In this document: positions 1 through 6,210 of the stretch, in pieces | Numbering within the stretch: the first letter of the stretch is position 1 | Layout of the letters: each line of letters opens with the position of its first letter | From: Clostridia bacterium | Lineage (GTDB): Bacteria; Bacillota_A; Clostridia; Christensenellales; Aristaeellaceae | Assembly (NCBI GenBank): GCA_017398245.1 | Contig: JAFQGN010000198.1 | Span: forward strand, 1 to 6,492 | Direction of reading: 5' to 3' | Length of the DNA: 6,492 bases | Made by a program: the position numbers and the translations under genes | Notes under the pieces: model-generated | Databases searched by the model: none | Told to the model about the DNA's origin: nothing | The model's input: only the letters and a program-made list of their open reading frames with translations

Positions 1-816
1 GCGGGCCTGTTCCCGCTGCACGGCTGGCTGCCTACGGCGCACCCGGTGGCCCCGGCCCCGGCTTCCGCCGTGCTTTCCGGCGTGATCACCAAGGCCGGCG
101 TGCTGGGTTCCCTGCGTGTGGTGTATTATCTGGCCGGAGCGGATTTCCTGCGCGGCAGCTGGGTGCAGTATGCCTGGATGGGCCTGACTCTGTTCACCGT
201 CTTCCTCGGCTCCATGATGGCCTATCGCGAGGACCTGTTCAAAAAGCGTCTGGCCTATTCCACCGTTTCGCAGGTCTCCTATGTGCTCTTCGGCCTTTCC
301 ACCATGACGGAAATGGGCTTTGTGGGCGCGCTTTTGCACATCGTGTTCCACTCCGCCATCAAGAACACTCTGTTCATGTCCGCCGGCGCGGTCATCCATC
401 AGACCGGCAAGACCAAGGTTTCCGAGCTGCGCGGCATCGGCAAGCAGATGCCCGTCACCATGTGGTGCTTTGTCGTCGTTTCCGCAGGCCTGATCGGCAT
501 TCCGCCCACGGCCGGCTTCATCTCCAAGTGGTATCTGGCCGGCGGCGCGGTCGCCATGGAAGCGGGCGCCTTCTCGTGGATGGGCCCGGCCACGCTCCTG
601 CTTTCCGCCATCCTGACCGCGGGCTATCTGCTCTCCGTGGCCATCCGCGGCTTCTTCCCGGGAACGGATTTTGATTATGCGGGCCTGGAAAAGGCCGAGC
701 CGGACTGGAAGATGCTCGTGCCGATGCTCGTGCTGGCCGTGGCCGTGCTGCTGGGCGGCATGTTCCCCGGCGCGCTGATCGGCTTTGCAAGCTCCATCGC
801 CTCTTTGGTCCTTTGA
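1..816 (+). CDS. Proton-conducting antiporter-like membrane subunit (NuoM/HyfB/MrpD superfamily), 5' end cut off
   Basis: The reading frame is open from base 1 to the TGA at 814-816, giving the last 271 residues; the N-terminal helices lie outside the window. Family signatures are clear. An HPVAPAPAS segment is followed by the TM8 lysine (residue 31 of the fragment, in ITKAG). A helix carries the H-x3-H-x3-K pattern (H113, H117, K121), and a GIPPTAGFISKW motif places a lysine (K174) in the discontinuous helix TM12. In this family these buried lysines and histidines line the proton path through the membrane. The HPxAPAPAS..SG..xK signature is closer, from memory, to HyfB/HycC and MrpD proteins than to NuoL. 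The next gene starts 17 bp downstream, so this is the upstream part of a three-gene antiporter-subunit run. The parent complex (hydrogenase, complex-I-like or other) cannot be told from this fragment. Confidence 0.93.
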   Translation, partial: AGLFPLHGWLPTAHPVAPAPASAVLSGVITKAGVLGSLRVVYYLAGADFLRGSWVQYAWMGLTLFTVFLGSMMAYREDLFKKRLAYSTVSQVSYVLFGLSTMTEMGFVGALLHIVFHSAIKNTLFMSAGAVIHQTGKTKVSELRGIGKQMPVTMWCFVVVSAGLIGIPPTAGFISKWYLAGGAVAMEAGAFSWMGPATLLLSAILTAGYLLSVAIRGFFPGTDFDYAGLEKAEPDWKMLVPMLVLAVAVLLGGMFPGALIGFASSIASLVL

Positions 817-833
817 TAGGGGAGGGGTAGAAC

Positions 834-2303
834 ATGATCTTACTGTTGCCTGTGCTTCTGCCCATCGTGGGCGGAGCTCTGCTGGGCGTTTTGCCGCTGG
901 AGGAGCGAAAGGCGCGCTCGATCTATGTCGAGGCCGTTACGCTGCTCACCTCCGTCGTGCTCTTTGCGCTTATCTTTGCGGGCGGAGATTACGCCTGCAC
1001 GGCCATGCCCATGACGGAAAACCTGATGATGAAATTCCGCATGGACGGTCTCAGCCGCGTGTTTTCCGCGCTGATCGCCTTCCTCTGGCCGCTGGCTACG
1101 CTCTATGGCTTCAATTACATGGAGCATGAGCACCATGAAAAGCGGTTCTTCGTGTATTATCTCATCAGCTACGGCGTCACGGCGGCCATCGCCAATGCGG
1201 CGAACCTGTTCACCATGTACGTCTGCTACGAGCTGCTCACCCTTGCCACACTTCCGCTCGTTCTGCATAAAATGGACGCGGCCAGCGTGCATGCGGGCAG
1301 AAAATACCTGTACTATTCCATCGGCGGCGCTGCGCTGGCCTTTATCGGCATGATCTTCATCATCATCTATGGCGTCGGCCAGACGGAATTCGTCTTCGGC
1401 GGCGTTCTGGATGTGGCGCTTGCCGGCTCCCGCAGGAATATCCTGCTGTTGGTGTACGTGCTCTCCTTCATCGGCTTTGGCGCGAAGGCGGCCGTGTTCC
1501 CGATGCAGGCGTGGCTGCCGCAGGTCGGCGTTGCGCCCACCCCGGTCACCGCGCTTCTGCACGCCGTGGCCGTGGTCAAGGCCGGCGCGTTCGCCGTCAT
1601 CCGCGCCACGTACTATTCCTTCGGAACCGATTTCCTTGCCGGAACCTGGGCGCAGGACGTCGCCATCGGCCTTGCCGCGCTGACGATCGTGTACGGCTCG
1701 GCCATGGCGCTCAAGGAACAGCACCTGAAAAGAAGGCTTGCGTGGTCTACCGTCTCGAACCTGAGCTACATCCTGCTGGGCGCGGCTCTGATGACGCAGG
1801 CCGGCCTCACCGGCGCGCTGACCCACATGCTGGTGCACGGCGTGGTCAAGATCACCCTGTTCTTCTGCGTGGGCGCCGTTATGGTGCGCACCGGGCAGGA
1901 ATATGTGCAGGGCACGCGCGGCTTTGGAAAGCTCATGCCCATCACCTGCGGCGCGTTTGCGCTGGCCTCGGCGGCCCTTGTGGGCGTTCCGCCGCTGCCG
2001 GGCTTTATGAGCAAATGGAACCTTGCCACCGCTGCGTCCGAATGCGGTGCGATGGGCGTCGTCGGCCTCGGCGCGCTGATCATCTCCGCCATCCTCACCG
2101 CGTGCTATCTGTTCCCGGTAGTCGTGAATATGTATTTCCGCCCGCTGAACGCGAGCCTGCACGCAGCCGAAGGCGCAAACCGCGACCCGGACTGGCGCAT
2201 GACGCTGCCCTTTGCCATCCTGTGCGTCGCCATCGTCGCGCTCAGCTTCACGGCGTATCCGCTCACCAATTGGCTCTCCGGCATTGCCGGCGGCCTGTAC
2301 TAA
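834..2303 (+). CDS. Proton-conducting antiporter-like membrane subunit, NuoL/MrpA-like signature
   Basis: This is a 489-aa multi-spanning inner-membrane protein of the complex I/Mrp antiporter family, of normal length for NuoM/NuoN-type subunits (about 14 helices). The start is the ATG at 834, eight bases after GGAGG (821-825). The expected charged residues are present: Glu133 in TM5 (CYELLTLA), Lys218 in TM7 (GAKAAVFP), Lys249 in TM8 (HAVAVVKAG, with His243), H331/H335/K339 in the H-x3-H-x3-K helix, and Lys394 in TM12 (GFMSKW). In the family these carry protons across each antiporter-like unit in response to redox-driven changes elsewhere in the complex. The APTPVTALLHA..VKAG stretch resembles NuoL/MrpA, unlike the two flanking paralogues, which read HPVAPAPAS. 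The gene lies between two related genes with short gaps, so co-transcription and assembly into one complex are very likely. A specific gene symbol is not justified without the rest of the operon. Confidence 0.94.
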   Translation: MILLLPVLLPIVGGALLGVLPLEERKARSIYVEAVTLLTSVVLFALIFAGGDYACTAMPMTENLMMKFRMDGLSRVFSALIAFLWPLATLYGFNYMEHEHHEKRFFVYYLISYGVTAAIANAANLFTMYVCYELLTLATLPLVLHKMDAASVHAGRKYLYYSIGGAALAFIGMIFIIIYGVGQTEFVFGGVLDVALAGSRRNILLLVYVLSFIGFGAKAAVFPMQAWLPQVGVAPTPVTALLHAVAVVKAGAFAVIRATYYSFGTDFLAGTWAQDVAIGLAALTIVYGSAMALKEQHLKRRLAWSTVSNLSYILLGAALMTQAGLTGALTHMLVHGVVKITLFFCVGAVMVRTGQEYVQGTRGFGKLMPITCGAFALASAALVGVPPLPGFMSKWNLATAASECGAMGVVGLGALIISAILTACYLFPVVVNMYFRPLNASLHAAEGANRDPDWRMTLPFAILCVAIVALSFTAYPLTNWLSGIAGGLY

Positions 2304-2323
2304 GGCAGGAGGAGGTATAGATA

Positions 2324-4459
2324 ATGAACCATATGCTTCTTCCGTTCCTCGCCTTCTGGCCGATGATCGCCGCTGTTGTCAGCTTCATCGCGGGCAGAAA
2401 GACGAAAAAGGGCCGCGATATCTTCGTTGTGTGCGCCCTTGCGGCCGAGCTGATCGCCGCCCTCAAGGCCTTTTCCTGCGCCGAAGCCGGGCTGGATTTC
2501 GTGTGGGAAGGCTTCTGCGGCATGGGCCTGCACCTGCATCTGGACGGCTTCCGCGCCGTGTACGTGCTCATCGCCGGCTTTATGTGGCTCATGACCGGCC
2601 TGTTCTCCGGCGATTATTTCGCCCATCATTACCATAACCGCAACCGCTATTATTTCTTTACTCTGCTCACCATGGGCGGCACGGTCGGCATGTTCCTCAG
2701 CGCCAGCCTGTACACGGCCTTCATCTTCTTTGAAGTCATGTCCATGGCCAGCTATGCGTGGGTCGCGCACGATGAAAAGAGCGGCGCGATGCGCGCGGCG
2801 GAAACCTATCTGGCCGTGGCCGTCATCGGCGGCATGGTCACGCTCATGGGCATGTTCCTGCTCTATGCCAAGATCGGCACGCTGGAAATTTCCGAGATTG
2901 GCAGGGCCGCGCAGGCTGTTTCCGATAAGAAGGAACTGTACCTGATCGGCGCGCTGATCGCCTTCGGCTTTGCGGCCAAGGCCGGCGCGTTCCCGATGCA
3001 CATCTGGCTGCCCAAGGCGCACCCGGTGGCTCCGGCCCCGGCTTCCGCTCTGCTTTCCGGTATCCTCACCAAGACCGGCATCTTCGGCATCCTCGTCCTC
3101 TCGTGCGAAATTTTTGCTGAGGACACCGGCTGGGGCAACGCGCTGCTGCTCGTCGGCGAGATCACCATGTTCCTGGGCGCGCTGCTTGCGCTGTTTTCGG
3201 TGGATCTCAAGCGCACTCTGGCCTGCTCGTCCATGTCGCAGATCGGCTTTATCCTCATCGGCGTGGGCTGCCGCTGTCTGCTGGGGCACCATGGCGCGCT
3301 GGCGGGCTACGGCACCGTCATGCACATGGTCAACCATTCGCTGATCAAGCTGGTGCTCTTCCAGTGCGCCGGCGCGGTCTACATGCGCCTGCATATTCTG
3401 GACCTGAACGGCATCCGCGGCTTTGGCCGCAAAAAGCCCCTGCTGAACATTGCGTTCCTCATCGGCGCGCTGGGCATCATGGGCGTTCCGCTGTTCAACG
3501 GCTACATTTCCAAGTCTCTCCTGCATGAGGGTATTGTGGAATACATCCATATCGCGCCGGAAGGCCTGCACGGCATCTACAAGGCGGCGGAGTGGATCTT
3601 CCTGATCTCCGGCGGCATGACCGCGGCCTATATGACCAAGCTGTATGTATGCCTGTTTGTGGAGAAAAATGCCGACCCGGCGCAGCAGAAGCGCTTTGAC
3701 GAAATGGGCGGCTTTGGCTGGAGGACGAATGTCGCGCTGCTGGGCTCCGCGGCGGTGCTGCCGGTGCTTGGCATGCTGCCCGAGCTGACCATGCAGAAGG
3801 CGGGCGAAATGTCGCTGCATTTCCTGCATCTGCATGCGCCGGAGCACGCCATCGAGTATTTCTCCTGGGTGAACCTGCAGGGTGCAATCATTTCGCTGTC
3901 CATCGGCGCGGCGCTGTATCTGGGCGTCGTCCGCCCGCTGCTGATGGCCAAGACCGAGCAGGGCAGGCGCGCGTATGCGAACCGCTGGCCCGAGAAGCTG
4001 GATCTGGAAAACGGCATCTACAGGCCTGTTCTGGAAACGGTTCTGCCCGCCGTGCTGGGTACGCTCGGCAAGATCGGCGATAATCTGGCCGAATTCGTGC
4101 TGCGCTATATCCTGCGCCCGGTCAGCTTCTTTGTGACCCGCGCGGCCGATGAAGCGGCCGACAGCGCGGCTGTGCTGCTGATGGACACCGTGTTCAAGAG
4201 CCCCAAGCAGGAGCGTGCGCCCATCGTCGGTTCGCCGCTCACGCATGCGCTGGGCGTGCTGCTGAACGGCTGCGCTGCGCTGCTGAACTGCACGCTGCTG
4301 CGCCGCAAGCCCATCGGGACCGATTTTGTGGCCCTGTTTGCCGCATGGCGCGATGAGATGAGCGATACCGCCCGCCGCGTTACCCGCTCGGTTAGCTTCG
4401 GCCTGCTGCTTTTGTGCGTTTCCATGTATATCATCTTCGCCTACCTCCTTTCGAGGTGA
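2324..4459 (+). CDS. Large antiporter-like membrane subunit (complex I subunit 5-like) with C-terminal extension
   Basis: This is a 711-aa membrane protein starting at the ATG at 2324, eight bases after AGGAGG (2310-2315) and 20 bp after the preceding stop. The antiporter core spans roughly residues 1-540 and keeps the family residues: Glu137 in TM5 (FFEVMSM), Lys219 in TM7 (AAKAGAFP), Lys250 in TM8 (ILTKTG), H334/H338/K342 in the H-x3-H-x3-K helix, and Lys397 in TM12 (YISKS). After the last core helix (about 522-541) come some 145 mostly amphipathic residues and then one final hydrophobic helix (about 688-708). That plan recalls NuoL, where a long lateral helix along the membrane ends in an extra transmembrane anchor; the likeness in layout is an inference, not a sequence match. 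It is the last gene of the three-gene run, followed by a 275-bp intergenic region. It probably forms a proton channel unit of a complex-I-like or energy-converting hydrogenase complex. Confidence 0.93.
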   Translation: MNHMLLPFLAFWPMIAAVVSFIAGRKTKKGRDIFVVCALAAELIAALKAFSCAEAGLDFVWEGFCGMGLHLHLDGFRAVYVLIAGFMWLMTGLFSGDYFAHHYHNRNRYYFFTLLTMGGTVGMFLSASLYTAFIFFEVMSMASYAWVAHDEKSGAMRAAETYLAVAVIGGMVTLMGMFLLYAKIGTLEISEIGRAAQAVSDKKELYLIGALIAFGFAAKAGAFPMHIWLPKAHPVAPAPASALLSGILTKTGIFGILVLSCEIFAEDTGWGNALLLVGEITMFLGALLALFSVDLKRTLACSSMSQIGFILIGVGCRCLLGHHGALAGYGTVMHMVNHSLIKLVLFQCAGAVYMRLHILDLNGIRGFGRKKPLLNIAFLIGALGIMGVPLFNGYISKSLLHEGIVEYIHIAPEGLHGIYKAAEWIFLISGGMTAAYMTKLYVCLFVEKNADPAQQKRFDEMGGFGWRTNVALLGSAAVLPVLGMLPELTMQKAGEMSLHFLHLHAPEHAIEYFSWVNLQGAIISLSIGAALYLGVVRPLLMAKTEQGRRAYANRWPEKLDLENGIYRPVLETVLPAVLGTLGKIGDNLAEFVLRYILRPVSFFVTRAADEAADSAAVLLMDTVFKSPKQERAPIVGSPLTHALGVLLNGCAALLNCTLLRRKPIGTDFVALFAAWRDEMSDTARRVTRSVSFGLLLLCVSMYIIFAYLLSR

Positions 4460-4478
4460 GAGAGGACGAGAGTTTTTT

Positions 4479-4520
4479 CGGGGAGACCTTTTTCTTTAGG
4501 AAAAGAAAAAGGTCTCCCCG
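4479..4520. repeat. Perfect 19-bp inverted repeat (intergenic hairpin)
   Basis: The arms at 4479-4497 and 4502-4520 are exact reverse complements around a 4-base loop (AGGA). The arm starts CGGGGAGACC and continues as a T-rich run. It lies 19 bp after the stop codon of the third antiporter gene. Neither strand has a U-run right after the stem (AACCCC follows on the plus strand, an A-run on the minus), so it is not a textbook terminator, though it could stall polymerase or protect the 3' end of the antiporter mRNA. Partly complementary T-rich (4473-4478) and A-rich (4530-4534) flanks suggest a slightly larger mobile hairpin element. Confidence 0.8.
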
Positions 4521-4615
4521 AACCCCTCTAAAAAGAAACCGATATGGGGATAGATTGTTCTGACGGATATTGCCGCTGCTGGGGACTGAATAATTTTGAA
4601 ATGTTTGCGTCTAAG

Positions 4616-4650
4616 GGAACAGGTGTGCTGTTCCACTTTTTTATTTTTTT
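4616..4650 (+). terminator. Rho-independent terminator
   Basis: GGAACAG (4616-4622) pairs perfectly with CTGTTCC (4628-4634) around a 5-base GTGTG loop. Two bases later comes a T-rich run to 4650 (six T, one A, seven T). This is a standard intrinsic terminator for plus-strand transcription. It most likely ends the antiporter operon and insulates the promoter that starts 25 bp further on. It could also end a short independent transcript from the 4521-4615 stretch, but no promoter was recognised there. Confidence 0.8.
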
Positions 4651-4674
4651 AAGGAAAAACTGCCGGAAGGGGTA

Positions 4675-4703
4675 TTGACGGCGGAATATCGGCGTGATAT
4701 CAT
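4675..4703 (+). promoter_or_regulatory. Sigma-A-type promoter of the SPFH/RHH operon
   Basis: TTGACG (4675-4680) and TATCAT (4698-4703) each differ from the sigma-70/sigma-A consensus by one base and are separated by the optimal 17 bp. The predicted start of transcription is near 4710, giving a leader of about 25 bases that contains AGGAGG (4722-4727) and ends at the ATG at 4735. The promoter stands directly downstream of a terminator, as expected for a new transcription unit. The -10 box overlaps a perfect palindrome, so repressible initiation is likely. Confidence 0.78.
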
Positions 4704-4713
4704 TATGATATCA
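4695..4713. promoter_or_regulatory. Candidate operator: tandem TGATATCA boxes over the -10 region and start site
   Basis: TGATATCATTATGATATCA is a perfect 19-bp palindrome. It can also be read as two copies of the self-complementary 8-mer TGATATCA (4695-4702 and 4706-4713) with centres 11 bp apart, about one helical turn. It covers the -10 box and the predicted start site, so a bound protein would block RNA polymerase. A weaker third copy with the ATATC core (GAATATCG, 4684-4691) sits a further 11 bp upstream between -35 and -10. Ribbon-helix-helix repressors such as Arc and MetJ bind tandem short sites as paired dimers; the operon's own second gene encodes such a protein. That the two belong together is an inference. 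Confidence 0.65.
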
Positions 4714-4734
4714 AATGAATGAGGAGGAAGAAAC

Positions 4735-5742
4735 ATGAACGAAAAGATTCTGACGGGCAAAAAGAACGGCCTGCTGGTGCTGCTGGGCGGCATTCTGCTT
4801 CTGATCCTGGCAGTCGTGGGCGTGGTGTTCGGCGGCATTATTCTGGACAACAACGGAAGCCCCGTGCTGTTCATCATAAGCATGATCGTGGTGTGTCTGG
4901 GCTGGATCCCGCTGTGCGGCCTGCGCGTGCTCGGCCCGCAGGAGGCGCTGGTGCTGACTCTGTTCGGCAAGTATGTGGGCACGCTCAAGGGCGACGGCTT
5001 CTTCTGGGTGAACCCGTTCTGCACGGCTGTGAACCCGGCTGCGCGGACCAAGCTGAACCAGAGCGGCGACGTAATGACCAAGAGCGCAGTCAAGACGGCG
5101 GAAGGTCAGGTCGGCGTCGAAATGCCTAGCAAGAAAATTTCGCTGAAGATCATGACGCTGAACAACAACAGGCAGAAGATCAACGATTGTCTGGGCAACC
5201 CGGTGGAGATCGGCATCGCGGTGACGTGGCGCATTGTGGACACGGCCAAGGCGGTGTTCAATGTAGACAACTACAAGGAATATCTCTCGCTGCAGTGCGA
5301 CAGCGCGCTGCGCAACATCGTGCGGCTGTATCCGTACGACGTGGCTCCGAACGTGGACACCACGGGCGACGGCATTGCCGACGACGGCAGCCTGCGCGGC
5401 TCGAGCGAGATCGTGGCCGGCCGCATCCGCGATGAGATCCAGAAGCGAGTGGACGAGGCGGGCATCGAAATTCTGGAATCCCGCATCACGTATCTGGCGT
5501 ACGCGCCGGAGATCGCCGCTGTGATGCTGCAGAGGCAGCAGGCTTCTGCCATCATCGATGCGCGAAAGATGATCGTAGACGGCGCTGTGGGCATGGTGGA
5601 GATGGCTCTGGAAAGGCTGAGCCAGGAGCAGATCGTGCAGCTGGACGAAGAACGCAAGGCCGCGATGGTTTCCAACCTGCTGGTCGTGCTCTGCGGCAAC
5701 CGCGACGCGCAGCCCGTTGTGAACTCGGGCAGCCTGTATTAA
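4735..5742 (+). CDS. SPFH/band-7 domain membrane protein (stomatin/flotillin-like)
   Basis: This is a 335-aa protein starting at the ATG at 4735, seven bases after AGGAGG. Two hydrophobic segments (about residues 12-37 and 43-62) anchor it in the membrane. An SPFH domain follows from about residue 64, opening with [33 protein letters not shown] sequence characteristic of the family and running to about 270. The stretch from 225 to 312 is charged and helical, as in the oligomerising helices of SPFH proteins. Proteins of this family form large ring or cage assemblies that organise membrane microdomains and often partner proteases or transporters; no substrate can be deduced here. An unusual acidic, glycine-containing loop ([10 protein letters not shown], residues 208-217) lies between the core fold and the helix. 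The gene is driven by a strong promoter with an overlapping palindrome and is followed after 4 bp by an Arc-like regulator gene, so the two probably act or are controlled together. Confidence 0.92.
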   Translation: MNEKILTGKKNGLLVLLGGILLLILAVVGVVFGGIILDNNGSPVLFIISMIVVCLGWIPLCGLRVLGPQEALVLTLFGKYVGTLKGDGFFWVNPFCTAVNPAARTKLNQSGDVMTKSAVKTAEGQVGVEMPSKKISLKIMTLNNNRQKINDCLGNPVEIGIAVTWRIVDTAKAVFNVDNYKEYLSLQCDSALRNIVRLYPYDVAPNVDTTGDGIADDGSLRGSSEIVAGRIRDEIQKRVDEAGIEILESRITYLAYAPEIAAVMLQRQQASAIIDARKMIVDGAVGMVEMALERLSQEQIVQLDEERKAAMVSNLLVVLCGNRDAQPVVNSGSLY

Positions 5743-5746
5743 GGCC

Positions 5747-5950
5747 ATGAACGAGAAGGAAAAAAAGCAGGTGCCGCTGCGATTATCGGCAAAGCTGTAC
5801 GCTGCCATCGCCGCGTGGGCGGAGGACGATTTCCGCTCGGTGAACGGGCAGATCGAATATCTGCTCACGGAATGTGTGCGTCAGCGCAAAAAGAACGGAA
5901 AATATGTTTCCGACGAGATCGACGTTCCGCCGGAGCTGGATATCGAGTGA
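5747..5950 (+). CDS. Arc-like ribbon-helix-helix DNA-binding protein
   Basis: This is a 67-aa basic-then-acidic protein. Residues 7-13 (KQVPLRL) form the predicted DNA-reading beta strand, 15-28 helix A and about 33-47 helix B. The turn FRSVNGQI (29-36) closely matches GRSVNSEI of phage P22 Arc. Aligned with Arc, the base-contacting Gln9 and Arg13 are kept (Gln8 and Arg12), while Asn11 is replaced by Pro10. Such proteins bind DNA as dimers, often cooperatively on tandem sites. The ATG lies 4 bp after the SPFH stop codon with no well-spaced ribosome site (AAGG is only 2-3 bases away), so translation is probably coupled to the upstream gene. The tail (51-67) is acidic and probably disordered. 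A likely role is repression of its own operon through the TGATATCA boxes upstream; an antitoxin role is possible in principle, but no toxin gene is adjacent. Confidence 0.85.
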   Translation: MNEKEKKQVPLRLSAKLYAAIAAWAEDDFRSVNGQIEYLLTECVRQRKKNGKYVSDEIDVPPELDIE

Positions 5951-5984
5951 CGGGGGCAGTGGCCTGGGAGTGCTCGCTGCCAGA

Positions 5985-6058
5985 CCTTTGGCGAAGGGAG
6001 GTACGGCGGGGCTCTGCCCCTGCACCCCGCCAAAGGACTTTCAGCCCTTTGGAATCCC
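5985..6058. repeat. GC-rich multi-hairpin intergenic repeat element
   Basis: CCTTTGGCG (5985-5993) pairs perfectly with CGCCAAAGG (6028-6036). Alternative pairings share the same bases: GGCGGGG (6005-6011) with CCCCGCC (6025-6031), GGGGC (6008-6012) with GCCCC (6016-6020), and CCAAAGG (6030-6036) with CCTTTGG (6046-6052). No reading frame here is convincing. The wording (CTTTGG, GGCGGGG, CTCTGCCCC, TTTGGAATCCC) is like dispersed REP-type intergenic elements I recall from GC-rich gut Firmicutes and Desulfovibrio, but its copy number in this genome is unknown. It lies just after the two-gene SPFH operon and may stabilise its mRNA or act in termination. Confidence 0.6.
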
Positions 6059-6112
6059 ATATTGGGGAAATGGTATAAAACAAAACCCGCGCGGTGGGCG
6101 AGGGCTGCATAG

Positions 6113-6157
6113 AACAGATAAAGCCAAGCTGCATGATGCAGCCTGGCTTTATCTGTT
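6113..6157. terminator. Near-perfect inverted repeat, possible bidirectional terminator
   Basis: Arms of 21 bases (6113-6133 and 6137-6157) pair at 20 positions, with one A-C mismatch and a 3-base TGA loop. The GC-rich upper stem (AGCC...GGCT) is flanked by an A-rich left and T-rich right base, so a transcript from either strand would carry a hairpin followed by U-containing sequence, though the U-run is short and interrupted (CTTTATCTGTTGTTC). It lies between the plus-strand SPFH/RHH operon and the minus-strand small-protein genes, which converge here. That location supports a shared terminator; a hairpin repeat of other purpose is the alternative. Confidence 0.5.
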
Positions 6158-6210
6158 GTTCGCACTGCATGGCAGGATGCAATGTGCAGAAGTGCGCACT
6201 TGCTGTTCGA

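Noticed and set aside
840..2162. Long minus-strand open frame (440 codons) opposite the second antiporter gene
   Set aside because: The translation is rich in His, Arg, Gln and Asp with no domain or membrane pattern, and lies antisense to a clear antiporter gene. It is a by-product of GC-biased codons.
1511..2320. Plus-strand open frame of 269 codons in another frame of the second antiporter gene
   Set aside because: Arg/Gly/Ala/His-rich frame-shifted translation inside a real gene, without a family motif.
2300..4246. Long minus-strand open frame (648 codons) opposite the third antiporter gene
   Set aside because: Same low-information His/Arg/Gln/Asp-rich composition and full antisense overlap with a gene carrying all family residues; no ribosome site was recognised.
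1..4459. Assignment of the three genes as nuoL, nuoM and nuoN or as mrpA and mrpD
   Set aside because: Signatures are mixed across the superfamily and no diagnostic partner subunit is in view, so specific symbols would be guesswork.
4479..4520. Hairpin as an intrinsic terminator of the antiporter operon
   Set aside because: No U-run follows the stem on either strand; the proper terminator is at 4616-4650.
4521..4615. Small structured RNA or riboswitch before the terminator
   Set aside because: No recognised riboswitch, T-box or tRNA pattern and no clear promoter; only weak pairings were found.
4711..5868. Minus-strand open frame (385 codons) opposite the SPFH and RHH genes
   Set aside because: His/Arg/Gln-rich shadow translation that runs across two well-supported plus-strand genes.
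5955..5981. Hairpin GGCAGTG/CGCTGCC just after the RHH stop codon as a terminator
   Set aside because: Seven-pair stem with a G-U wobble, a 13-base loop and no following U-run; too weak to call.
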